This document shows positions 51,688 to 62,748 of a stretch of DNA of 64,000 nucleotides, in pieces. Source of the DNA: Candidatus Synoicihabitans palmerolidicus (GTDB lineage Bacteria; Verrucomicrobiota; Verrucomicrobiia; Opitutales; Opitutaceae); NCBI GenBank assembly GCA_020809425.1, contig JAGGDC010000001.1, forward strand, positions 558,001 through 622,000. The letters are read 5' to 3'. Position 1 is the stretch's first letter; each line of letters starts with the position of its first letter. A model generated the notes under the pieces. The model had not been told where the DNA came from, searched no databases, and worked only from the letters and a program-made list of their open reading frames with translations. Both the position numbers and the translations under genes were made by a program.

Positions 51688-53716
51688 CTAGGTTTGAGCC
51701 GTTGCGGGGAGATCGAGGCGGGGCAGAAAGGCGTGATCGATTTGCCACTTCCCGTGCTGCGGGTGATTGAGTTGCCAGTGGCCGGGGTCGGTGCGGACCA
51801 CGTTCCAGGGTTGGGCGGCGGCGCGGTCGGCCCCCGTCCAAGTCAGTGCAACCAGCCATCCGGAACCCTCTGCCTGCGACTGAGTGGCGACAGGGGTGGC
51901 GTGAAACGGCGTGGCCAGGTGGACCCGAGGAGTCGAGGGGTCGAGACGCTGGGCCCATTTCCGCTCCGTCAATCCCGCGAGAAGTTGCACGACGCTGCCA
52001 GCGCCGGACCGGTCCCACACGCCGAAGGCGTCAGTGGATTCATCACGGGACGGCCGGCTATCGCTCAACGGCAGGGCGTAGCCTCCGAGCCGGAACTCGA
52101 CGGGTTGATGGGCGGTGTAGCGATGGAGTTGAAGGATCCAGTCTTGATGCCACCAAAGTCCGGTATCGACGGCCACATTGGTTTGCACCGGAGGCGCCCC
52201 ATCGATCCAGGCGTAGCCCAGGGCCCAGCGGTAAAGAGTGTGATTACTCGCCATCTTCACCGGCACCGTGGAATGGCGACCGTAGACGCGACCGTCGGGC
52301 AGACGAATGGTGAGGGCGGAGTCGGGGGACCAGTTGGTGGGGGCGGGGAAGGCGCTGGTAAACCCGCGCCCCGTGCGGTAGGCGGGCTTGCTCCATTTCC
52401 ACGCGCCGTAGCGGAGATTGGTGTGCGAGACCTGCGAACCCGCGTTGATGATCTCCACCTCGCCTCCGACGCGACGCAGAATAAGTCCCGCTGCGGCGAT
52501 GACATGCGCGCCGTCGTCGATCTCGCTGGGGAGTGGTTCCTCCGCGTCATGCCAGAACGAGTGAGACGAGGGCAGCAGCAGTGGCGAACACCCTTGGCTG
52601 CCCAGTAAGGGGATCTGGCGCCGGTGTAGAGTTCACGAGACTCGTCGAAGCGGTCGATCCATCCAATGGCAGGCAACCCTGTTCTTGGTAGATCGGTTTC
52701 GAGAGAAAAAATAGAGGTTGCGAGTACAGAGCCGGCGCAGGCGACCGACCGGCAGATCGGTGGCATCGGTGAGTGCCGCTAGACCGAAGCAAGCGATGCT
52801 ATTGAAGCGATAGGTGATAGAACGACCGAAGGCCGGGTGTTCACCATTGGCGGCGAAGAAGGGCTGGTAGTCGGCGGTGAAGGTACGAGCCCATTCGCGC
52901 CACCGCGCGGCGCGGGCGGGATCCTTGTGACCGTGCAGATGCGCCCACCAGAGACCGTAGAAATTGAAGGCGTAGGCGTTGTAGTAGTCGAACGATTGGT
53001 TGATGCCGTCCTGGAACCAACCGTTGCCGTGGTGCATGAGTTCGAGCCGGGTGAAATAGGCGTCGACCACCGCATCGTCACCGGGTTCGCCGTAGCCGTA
53101 GCGTCCCAGAAATTCCATGACATGGATGCCCATGAACTAGTGATTGTTGTCGACGTAGCCAGTGTGGCGGGCGGTTGCGAGCCAGGCGGCGACTTGATAC
53201 TGTTCCGCCGAGCTCAGCGGGTGCCAAAGTTGATCGGGTGCGATTTGCAGGGAGATCGATAGCAGGCCCATTTCGACGTGCAGTTGGTGGTAGTTGGCAT
53301 CGGGGCCCCAGGCGTCGGGCCCGCCCACCGTGGTGCCGACGACAAGACCCTGGCGAAACCACGTGGCGACCTGGTCACGGAATGCGGTGGCGCCGGGGGC
53401 ATCAAGATCGCAGGTAGTGCGCGGTCAGTAGAAGCGGGCGGGCGAAGGTCTCCAAGCGGTCGGCGGGAGCACCGCAGGCGGAATGGGGACCGGCAATGTC
53501 GAGCGAAGCGCGACCCGGTTGGAAGAGCCGCGTCAAGGGCTCGAGCAGGGCGCGGGCCTCGGCTTGCCAGTGACGATAGGCATCCGTTCCACGCCGCGAG
53601 ACGACGGTGCCGGAAGGAGCGGAAGTGGCTGATAGTTGCAGATGGCTGGCAAAATAGGCGCTGGTGCCGGCGATGGCGGCCACCTTCATGAATTTGCGAC
53701 GATCGATGGAGGGCAT
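51688..53716 (-). pseudogene. DUF2264 domain-containing protein, in-frame TAG near 53137 and frameshifts
   Basis: MPSIDRRKFMKVAAIAGTSAYFA...HWQAEARALLEPLTRLFQPGRASLDI...RLETFARPLLLTAHYL / NYHQLHVEMGLLSISLQIAPDQLWHPLSSAEQYQVAAWLATARHTGYVDNNH*FMGIHVMEFLGRYG...MHHGNGWFQDGINQSFDYYNAYAFNFYGLWWA.... Confidence 0.85.
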
Positions 53717-53849
53717 GGGGCTGGATGGGGGGAGCGACGACCAGTCGGGTGGTCCGAAAGGCTGGGGGAAACGAAGGGTTTAGCCCAGCCCGGGCCCCCA
53801 TCAACCCCCCCGCTTGTCGCACAGGCGACAAACCGATCCTGACTGCGGA

Positions 53850-54906
53850 TCAACGATCCTGCTCGCGCAGGGTGTTACCGGGAAGCCAACGGCCTTCCAC
53901 ATGGATGCGTTGGGGGGGTGGGTGGGGGTGGGCACGCCTCGTTCCTGCCGATGGCTCATGCCGATCAAGTGATCGACCGCCACGCTGCCGATTTCGACGG
54001 AGTTCTCGATCACGCCAGCCAGTTCGGTGTTGGGGGAGGGTAACAAGGGGCAGGCCACGCCGAGATCCTCGGGGACCTTTCGCCCGAGTGAACGCATCAC
54101 GTCGAGAAAGTGGTAGTTGCCCGTCACGACCGCGTCCGGCTGGTGCTGCTCGAGCCAGCGGGCGACCGCGCTGTGGTCGGTGTAAGGCGCCGTCAGGAGG
54201 GGCACGGAATCGACCGGACCGGAAGCCGCGAGGCGTTCCTCAACCCAGTAGCCGGCGAGGTAATTGTGGTCGGTGCGCAGGTCGTGGTCGCCGTCCAGGG
54301 CGAGTCCGATGCGACCGATAGCCCAGCATTCGCAGTTGATGAACGGTGAGCCGCATGGCGCGGTATTGGGTCGCGCCGACGGTGTGCAGACTGGGTTCAG
54401 CCAGACTGTAGCCGAAGGTCACGGCCGAGAACGATTGCCAGGGGAATTCGAGATTGGTCTCCGGTCGGGGTTGGGGGCAGAGCAGGATGCCGGGAATACA
54501 GCGGGCGGCTAAAATAGACGCCAGACGCGATGGAGTCATTCCCCGTTCGTTGAAGTCGAGAATCTCGATCTGGAACCCGTAGCTCTCGGCCTGTTGCACC
54601 GCACCTTCATAGTAATCGCTGCAGTGAGGACGCCGGTTTCGGTCGCGCCAATCGAAGCCGTAACCGGTATTGACCAACCACGCGAGGGTCCCTCTAAAAC
54701 TGGCTGGTCGTCGCTGATTACGATAGGCGGCCAGAGCGGAGAGCATGGGGTCCGGGGCATAGCCCATTTCCTTTGCTATTTTCAGAATACGATCGCGGGT
54801 CGCCGGGGGGGAGGTTGGGGTGGTCGCGCAACGCCATCGATACCGAAGCACGGTGCACGCCAGCGGCCCGTGCGATGTCCTGCTGGGTGACGCGCTTGGG
54901 TTCCAT
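53850..54906 (-). pseudogene. LacI family transcriptional regulator, frameshifted
   Basis: MEPKRVTQQDIARAAGVHRASVSMALRDHPNLPP / ATRDRILKIAKEMGYAPDPMLSALAAYRNQRRPASFRGTLAWLVNTG...YYEGAVQQAESYGFQIEILDFNERGMTPSRLASILAARCIPGILLCPQ... / ...VARWLEQHQPDAVVTGNYHFLDVMRSLGRKVPEDLGVACPLL. Confidence 0.9.
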
Positions 54907-55184
54907 GATGTCTGCGTAGTTGGGGTTGGGGAACAAACGCGAGACTGTTTTGGGCGACACCGGCGACGGGTTGTCGCCTGTGCTACAAGCCGCGACGTTG
55001 TGGAGCGAGGTCTTGTGAAATGGGAATGCCGATGGTCACCATACCGCCAAGGATTGAGGACCCCTTCTTACCATCCCCACCCCACGTATCACTCGCAGTG
55101 ACCCTCGAACTCGCGGGTCTGTCTGTTCCATCCAGCATGGCATCGACAGCCCCGACGATTGGCCCAACACCTCAAGTTCAAATC

Positions 55185-58100
55185 ATGAAGTCAACCCCCT
55201 CGGCTCGCCCCGTTGCGGCCGCCTTTAGTCTCTTCGCCGCGTTCAATATCATGCTGCCCGTTGCTTCCGCTCCAGAGCGGCCACGTTCAAACTCCGCGCC
55301 GCTCGAACTGGAAGACGAAGTCGTCAATCTTTCTCCCTTTGAGGTGCTGGCCAGTGGCAACGAAGGCTACCTGGCAACCTCCTCGCTCGCGGGCAGTCGC
55401 CTCAAAACGGATCTCAAGGATATCGCGGCCCCCATCTCGGTGATCACGCCGCAGTTCATGCAGGATACCGGGGCAAAGAATCTTAACGATCTCTTGATCT
55501 ATACGACCAACACCGAGACCAACGGGGTCACCGGAAACTACACCGGCGTCGATCTCGGCAAGGATGGTGCCTCCAGTCAGAATGGCAACCTGCGCAATCC
55601 GCAGTCGGGTAACCGGGTGCGTGGCTTGGGTAGCGCGGATATCACGCGCAACTTCTTTGCGACTGACGTCCCGCTCGATGCCTACAATACGGAGAACATC
55701 GAAATTCAGCGCGGACCGAACGCGGTGTTGTTTGGTCTCGGCAGTCCGGCCGGGATTGTAAACGGCACAATGAAGGCGCCGATCCTGGGGCAGCGTAAAT
55801 TGATCGCCGAATTTCGGATCAACAACTTCGGAGGGACGCGCGAGTCGGTCGACCTCAATGTGCCCGTGATCGAGAACACTCTCGGCTTACGGGTGAACGC
55901 GCTTAACGAGAACGAGAAGTTTCGCCAAAAGAACACCTTTGCCGACACTACGCGGGTGACCGGATCGATGCGCTGGGAACCGAAGCTGGCGGACTCGATC
56001 TTCACCCAGATCACCGGTAACTTCGAAACCGGTCAGACGGACTCGAGCCGTCCTCGTTTTGCGCTGCCGGTTGACATGTTCAGCAACTGGTTCGATGCCG
56101 ACCGTTTGAACAAGGTGACCACAGCGGTGCCCATCAATCGTGCGACGGTCGGATCCGGAGGCGATTGGTATCAGTATGGTCCCTACCTCAATCGCGACAT
56201 CGGTGGCGTCGGCGAGTGGTTCGACCAGGAAGGTGTCGTGTGGTTTGATCCGAACTCCAGTGAGACCGGCGATCCGTCCAATGCGGCCTTTCCCGATGCC
56301 TATCACCAACGGGGCGGCGCTTTCATGAGCACCTTGCGCATCGGCAACTGGAGCATGATCGCGCCGGTCAATTATTACGACAACTACCACATGGTGTTGA
56401 ACCCCGGGGTGCATCCGCTGACGCAGAAGGCGACCGTCGCCGACGACCCTGACCTGACGGATCGTATCAATAAAATGGATACGCTTTCCGGACTGTCGTT
56501 TACCAATAAACCATGAAATACCTGGCAGGCTCAGCAGGTGACGGATCCCTCCGTCTTCGACTTATGGCACCACGATATCGCCGGTCCCAACAACTCGCAG
56601 TATGTCGACTATGACGCGTGGAACATCAATGTGGTTCAGACCTATTTCGATGGACGCGCTGGCATCGAATTGGCCTACGATGAGCAGGATTACCAGAACG
56701 GGCATATCAACTGGATCAACAACCCGAACAACATCAACATCGACCAGAACCTGCGTCGCTCCACCGAGTATGCCGATCCAGCCGATTATGGTCCCGAGAT
56801 TCCCAATCCCGGATACCAGCGTTTGGTGGTCGCGACGGATACCCAGGGGCTGCGCAATTCCTCCCAGCGTGAAGCAACCCGGGCCACCGCGTTCTACAAG
56901 CTTGACCTGGGCAGTCATTTCAAGCGCCCGTGGGTCTCCGCGTTGCTGGGCGATCATGTCTTCACCGGCAATATCGCCTCGCAAGCCTACGCCAGTCAGT
57001 CGCGCACATTCAGTCTGCAGACTTTGGGCACGGAACGTGAACTCTCCCAATACATCTAGGCGCGGGAGAATTTCATCGGCCTCCACTACCTCGATACGTT
57101 GGCCAACGTGGCCACGAACTCCGGTATCGCCGGGTTGGGGATCCAGCCCATCAATGTCATCCAGGCTGCGCAGCCGGGAGCGGGAACGATCAACGATCTC
57201 TATCTCGACACCCAGTCCAAGTCGCGGGTGCCGGGGTACTCCCGCCAGCAGGCTACCGGCATCAACGACTATCGCACCAATGAGGCCAACATGTATCGCA
57301 ACGGGCCGTCCTCCCAGGAGACCGAAGTCGATAACCGCACTTTCATCGTGCAGAGCAAATTCCTCAACGACAAGGTGGTCGGACTCTGGTCGGTGCGTCG
57401 CGATGATTTCTTCCAGCAGAGCAAGGGCGCGACCAGCCGTTTCACGGAGTTGGAAGACGCCAGCGGCAAGTCTACTGGCGCGACGCCCTACAATCTGGGT
57501 ACGCAAGTGCAGGCGCCCAACGGGGCTTACCACTCGCTGCCGGATTCGCCAAACTGGAAGTTCGATCCGTCGAATGACAAACACGTGATCCAAACCACGC
57601 GGGCCTGGGGCTTGGTCGTGCCTTCGCCTGATTTTATCAATGAGCTACTGCCGTGGGGGACAAAGCTGAGTTACAGTTTGAACGACTCGAGTAACTTCCG
57701 CCCGGAGAGCCTCTCCTTCGACATGTATCACCAGCCCAACGGCACCCCGTCCGGCGTTTCCCCTGATCACTCGCTGCGGATCAATACGCTCGACGGACGC
57801 GTCGATATGCGGGTGACCTGGTTCAAGCCCTTCAGAAGAATGCCCCTTATGGCGGCGGACCTTCCGGTCGGCAGGTCAAGCAGCAGTTGGCGCGGACCCT
57901 CAACGGTTTGATGGTTGATGCGACCTCCGGCTCGGGGGTGCAAAACACCACGTCTGAGTGGTTGATCAATAAATGGTTCTTCGGGGACAACTACGATGCA
58001 TCCGTGGCCGCGCAACCGATCCCTGACAACTGGACCAAGGAGAACGGAGCCGACTTGCTCAACCAGCCACTGCGTATTCGCCAACGCGCCGTCCCCGGAA

Positions 58101-59093
58101 CCCCCGGCTACGTCGCCGAAGGCACTGCTCGCCCGATAGGGGGCGGCAACTATTCGGAGCCACCGATTACGGACACCGCGTTAGAGTATCGCCGCGAGTG
58201 GTTTGCCGCTCGGTCCGATGAGGAGTGGTTTCGGCCCTTCAACATCTATCAGGATGAAGGTCTCGATCTGAATGGAGGATTCCAACTTGTGCGCACGCCC
58301 TCGAGCAGTGCTACCTCCGCCCCCGCCTTCTCCTGGAACGCCGACGGTGGACCGGTGGGCTACGGCAATACTTCCGACAAGAGCTCCGAAGGCGTGGAAG
58401 TTGAGATTGCCGCCAACATTACACCCAATTGGCGGGTCATGTTCAACGCGTCGAAGACCACCGCCCGTGACACCAACATCCTTAACGTCGCCGGCGGCGG
58501 AAACATTGTGAAATACTACGAAGCGGTGAAAGCCGTCGCGCAGGATGGTTATGCGCCAACGGATGACACCTCCACCTACAACTATTGGCAGAAGGCGGGC
58601 TTCGCGCACATCGCGCCGTTTGGCGACAACAGCCGCGAATACCTCGGCTACTTGTGGACCGACGGCTTCGAACGGTCCTACCTGCAGGCCCTCGCGGCCG
58701 AGGGCAAGGACGTTGGCGAACTGCGCAAGTGTCATCAGCTCCTACGACTTCCGGGAAGGCACGCTCAAGGGCTTTGGCGTCGGTGGGGCCTTGCGCTGGC
58801 AGGACAATCCGTTGCTCGGCTTCAAGAAGGTCTTCCTTGATGCCCCGGTGCTCAACTGGGTTGATGATCTGAACGCGCCGATCTACGGCAGCGCGGAGAC
58901 CCGCATAGATGCGTGGGTGTCCTACCGTCGTCCGCTGACGGAGAAGATTGATATGTCGATTCAGCTCAACGTGCGGAATCTGTTCAGCGACAGAGAACTG
59001 GTCGGTGTGACCGCGAATCCCGACGGCAGTGTGGGCTCCTACCGCATGGCGGAAGGCACGACCTGGGAGCTGACCAGCCGCTTCGAGTTCTTA
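55185..59093 (+). pseudogene. TonB-dependent receptor (Opitutaceae-type), several stops and frameshifts
   Basis: EDEVVNLSPFEVLASGNEGYLATSSLAGSRLKTDLKDIAAPISVITPQFMQDTGAKNLNDLLIYTTNTE...NFFATDVPLDAYNTENIEIQRGPNAVLFGLGSPAGIVNGTMK...TNKP*NTWQAQQVTDPS...QYI*ARENFIGLHYLDTLANV...; C-terminal INLNVRNLF-like region, TTWELTSRFEF. Confidence 0.9.
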
Positions 59094-59112
59094 TTCCCTG
59101 CCGGGTTGGACC

Positions 59113-59144
59113 TGGCCCGGGGCGCAGTGCTCCGGGCCATTTTT
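59113..59144 (+). terminator. rho-independent terminator-like hairpin after the TonB receptor
   Basis: tggcccggggc-gcagt-gctccgggcca followed by ttttt; 11-bp stem with one G-U pair. Confidence 0.75.
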
Positions 59145-59385
59145 GCGCCCCGATTCAAAGCGGGTGGACGCACGTTCCGGTGCGGTCAGGCCGAGCTCAG
59201 AAGGCGCTGCCATTGCCTTGGAGCCACGAAGGTTCACCTCGAAACCGAAGGCCGCCGCGATGGCGGCTTTGGCGTACTTGGTTTGGTCGGCTGCGGTGGC
59301 GCTGCGGGCGTAGGCGACCTGGGTGTGCGTGGGGGCCCGGATGCTGCGCTCTTAACCTAAATTCCGAAGTTGGATGTTACAGCAG

Positions 59386-59453
59386 GGAACGAAGGGCGAG
59401 AAGCTGGAACGAGTTACGGTCCGTCGAAGGCATCGATTCGTTCACCCGCCAGG
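59386..59453 (+). repeat. left half of dispersed repeat (second copy), interrupted by ISAs1-type element
   Basis: ggaacgaagggcgagaagctggaacgagttacggtccgtcgaaggcatcgattcgttcacccgccagg aligns to 19451 onward. Confidence 0.85.
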
Positions 59454-61395
59454 CAGGGCTATTTCATAATAAAATGTAAGTTACAGGTAGAGGTAGATAC
59501 AGGTAGATAATATTATATGTAATTTACAATGAACTTTTCCCGGCATGTCCGACCAGAGTCGGCAAATGTTTTAGAGAACGACCCGTCCAAACCGCCGTCA
59601 GAGATACCTGCTGGATAATGCCACAATCCGGTTGCTCGACGATCAAGCAGAGATAGAGCGATGGAACGACCTGATCCGCACTCACCATTATTTGCGCAGT
59701 TCGAACGTGGCGGGAAAAGCGCTGCGCTACGTGGTGGAAGTGGCAGGGAAGTAGGCGGCACTGCTCTCGTTCAGCTCCGCAGCCTACCATCTAAAAAAGG
59801 CACGCGACAGCTGCATTGGCTAGGAAGCATGGCAGCGCAGGCAGCGCCTCGAACTGCTCGTTGCCAACAGCTGCTTGCTGATTGTTGGGTCGTCGCGCTC
59901 CATGCCAAATCTGGCGTCCCAAAGCCTCTCGCTGGCGCTCAGACGCCTGCCCGAAGACTGGCGTGGTGCTTTTGGCTCGGAACCTGTCGCAGTCGAGACC
60001 TTCGTGGATCCGGAGTTTTTCGAGGGCACTTGCTATAAGGCCGCCAACTAGACGGTGGTAGGTTCGAGCCAGGGGTTCGCCCGCCAAGCGGCAGATTTTT
60101 ACCAGCATCACGGCAAGCCCAAGACGATTCTGAGGTATCCACTGCGGCAGGACTTCAAGGAGCTGCTGTGCCGCGAGGAGCTACTCGAGCCCTACCATGA
60201 CTACTGCCAGCAGCAGCAAAAGCGGTATCCGCGCCTTGCCGAAGGTAAGGCGATCGGCTCGCTAATGGAAGCCTTCAGGTTGCTCGAGGACCGGCGCGAG
60301 CACAAGGGACGCCGATATCGCCTCTCCGGTTTGCTCGGCGTGGTCGTTTGCGGATACTTCGCGGGGTGCCGCTCGCTGGAGCAGTGCGCCGCCTTCGCCG
60401 CTGCGTTGAATCAAAGGCAGTGCCGCAGCTTCGGCTTCTGGCGTGCCCTCGGCACCGGCAAGCTCGTCGCCCCCTCCCATACGACACTATGGCGAGCCAT
60501 TTGCGCTGCGCAGCCAGAGGCCTTCGATAAAGTCGTGGAAACCTGGCTCCGGCAGCATCAGCACGACGCCCCGCAGGCCATCGCCATCGACGGCAAGGTG
60601 ATCAGGGCGACACCCGCCAATCCTGAGGCTTTGAGCGTCTCGGCGATCAGCCATAGCCTAAGGGATTTGATTTTTTTCAGCAGCCTTTGCGTCAGGGGAA
60701 AGAACCACGAGCCGCAGGCCGTCGTCGATCTGCTCGGCAAGATCGGTCCGATCGATGGAACGCTCGTAACCGTTGACGCCTTACCCTGCCGCAGGACGCT
60801 AGCCCACAGCATCGTGCAGGAGAACGGAGCCGATTATCTGATGAGCGTGAAGGGCAACCGCCCGGCGCTGCGCAAGGCCATCGTCAAAAGGATGGATGCC
60901 AGCGAGGTCAGGAAGATCTTCACCCTGGAAAAGGGCCATGGCAGGACCGAGCGCCGCCGCATCGCAGCGATCGACGCCAGCCCGACCGACCTGACCTGGC
61001 CCTTCGCGGCGCAGGCCGGCCGGATCACCCGAGAGCGCGAGAACCTCACGACAGGTAAAAAACAAACCCAATGCATCGTTTTCGTGACCAGCCAAGATTG
61101 CCCCCAAGCCGATCCGGCCAAGCGACTCGCTCAGGCCACAGGACATTGGAAGCTCGAGAACGCTCTTCACTACCGCAAAGACGCTTCCATGGGTGAAGAC
61201 CGATGCTACGCCCGTAAATGGCCAACGATCTCGCTGCTCGCAACGATTAGATCCCTGGTGACCACCGTGCTTGGCAGACTCAAAGAGTCGTTGCCATGCG
61301 TCCAAAAGAGGCTATGCGCCAACGCCTACACGCGGTTAGCTTCGCAACCAAGCCCCTCAAAATCGCTTTCAATAACCTTTCCTGAAATTGCCCTG
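59454..61395 (+). mobile_element. ISAs1-family element carrying a DruA/DUF4338-like domain upstream of or fused to the transposase
   Basis: TIRs CAGGGCTATTTC (left) and CAGGGCAATTTC (right, reverse complement); flanks cccgccagg / ccttccagg are a degenerate 9-bp duplication; inserted in the repeat. Confidence 0.85.
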
Positions 61396-61407
61396 CCTTC
61401 CAGGTGA
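59580..61407 (+). pseudogene. DUF4338 (DruA-like) domain plus ISAs1 family transposase, stops/frameshifts in the N-terminal part
   Basis: N-part: YLLDNATIRLLDDQAEIERWNDLIRTHHYLRSSNVAGKALRYVVEVAGK*AALLSFSSAAYHLKKARDSCIG...SMPNLASQSLSLALRRLPEDWRGAFGSEPVAVETFVDPEFFEGTCYKAAN*TVVGSSQGFARQ. C-part: GLLGVVVCGYFAGCRSLEQCAAFA...AIAIDGKVIRA...GTLVTVDALPCRRTLAHSIVQENGADYLMSVKGNRPAL...ATGHWKLENALHYRKDASMGEDRC. Confidence 0.88.
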
Positions 61408-61513
61408 GTCGGAGGGTGCATGGTTGAAACTCACTAACCGACTGGATAACATAATTTTGTAACAGGCGTTTTAAGCATAATCTGATGTGAACTGCGTTTT
61501 CTAGGTTTAAGTG
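61396..61513 (+). repeat. right half of dispersed repeat (second copy)
   Basis: ccaggtgagtcggagggtgcatggttgaaactcact...ctgatgtgaactgcgttttctagg aligns to 19518..19611. Confidence 0.75.
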
Positions 61514-61846
61514 CCACTGGTGGCGGGCGACCTTATGTCGGCGGAACTCAATGGCGGAGTCGGTTTGTACCCAGAGTCGGGCTGCAAGCCGGATTGTAAG
61601 CGGGCCCGAGGTTCAAACCTTGAAGCGAGATCAAACGCCCCGTGATTCGGGAAAATTGGGGGGAGCGCGATACAAGTTGAACTTTTGGGGTCAACCTTCT
61701 GGGGAAATTGGGGCGATCTTTAAATTTCGGGCGGCAAGCGGTAGTATGCTGCGCTCGATGTAAGTCGGCGTGAGAGAAGTATGAACTTTGCACTTGCCGA
61801 GAGTGGGTTGATCCCATTATTCTGATTGTACACTCAATTTCCAGCC

Positions 61847-62011
61847 ATGCAAGAACAAGTCATCATCGAATGCACCGAGGCCCGCAAAGAGGGTATATAC
61901 GCCTCCAAATACCTCACGACGCGGAATAAAAAAACCGTCACGGATCGTATCGAGAAGCAGAAGTATAATCCTTCCCTTCGTCGTCACACGCTTCACCGCG
62001 AGATCAAGTAA
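61847..62011 (+). CDS. rpmG: 50S ribosomal protein L33
   Basis: [54 protein letters not shown]. Confidence 0.95.
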   Translation: MQEQVIIECTEARKEGIYASKYLTTRNKKTVTDRIEKQKYNPSLRRHTLHREIK

Positions 62012-62119
62012 GCGGTCTTTCTTAGCTAAATATTTATCAACCGAGACATTTAGACGAGTCTCGGGTTTTTGTGTACAGACCAAGCGCACGCAATAAGGGC
62101 GGCGCCGGGAGTAAACGAG

Positions 62120-62366
62120 TCACCGTGCGGCGAGATTGGTCGACGGGCGGGCGGGACGACGGGCGGTGCGCCAGTTTTCGCGGTGTTTGCGAATCCAGTC
62201 CAGCAATGCGCGTTCGAAGCCTATGTCGTAACCGAGCCGCTCGGACTCGAGCCATTTATGGCGTAACATCTCTTCCCGCTCGGCCAAAAATTCTTGGTAG
62301 AGAGTGGATTGTTTGACGAATTCGCGCGATTCCGGAGGATCGTTTCTTTCCGAGCGTTGGGGCATG
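62120..62366 (-). CDS. small conserved-looking hypothetical protein
   Basis: MPQRSERNDPPESREFVKQSTLYQEFLAEREEMLRHKWLESERLGYDIGFERALLDWIRKHRENWR...; coherent helical, charged sequence. Start chosen by inspection. Confidence 0.5.
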
Positions 62367-62748
62367 GATACCACGGTGGACGTTTTTAGCTTAAGTTTGC
62401 GGTGCGAACTCGATCTCGGTGCGAGGCTTACTCGATGCCTGAGGCCAGCGGTCGAGGTTTGTGGGTCCCCATGGGATGTTACCGTCAACTCGGGAGCTGT
62501 CATAGCGACAGCAGGACCGAACCGGAAAGGGCCGAGAGTTTAGTGAATCTGATATTCAATCGATGTAAGCGCCTCCTTGCCCTTGCGGGCGGGTGTTCGA
62601 TGTCTCACCTGTTTGTGATCAGATCGCAAGGCAATTTATGCTCGAGTAGATCGCTGTCAACGCTGGTCAGTTTTTGCAGCACTACTGCCGATGGTTTGCG
62701 TTTCATGACATGAGAGAGTGGGGCACGGCGGGAGTTGGGGACTGTTGA

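Noticed and set aside
28258-57060. Stop-codon recoding (for example amber suppression) to explain in-frame TAGs
   Set aside because: Expected residues differ by site (Tyr near 28261 and 48811, Glu near 34959 and 57058, Trp near 53137 and 60052), TAA and TGA also occur in frame, and many indels coexist. Mutation or error is simpler.
59580-60050. A Druantia anti-phage system
   Set aside because: Only a DruA-like domain is present, within transposon ends; no DruE-like helicase or other Druantia genes in the window.
61550-61840. Possible tRNA or structured RNA upstream of rpmG (contains ggttcaaacc)
   Set aside because: No acceptor, D or anticodon stems could be fitted around the T-loop-like string.
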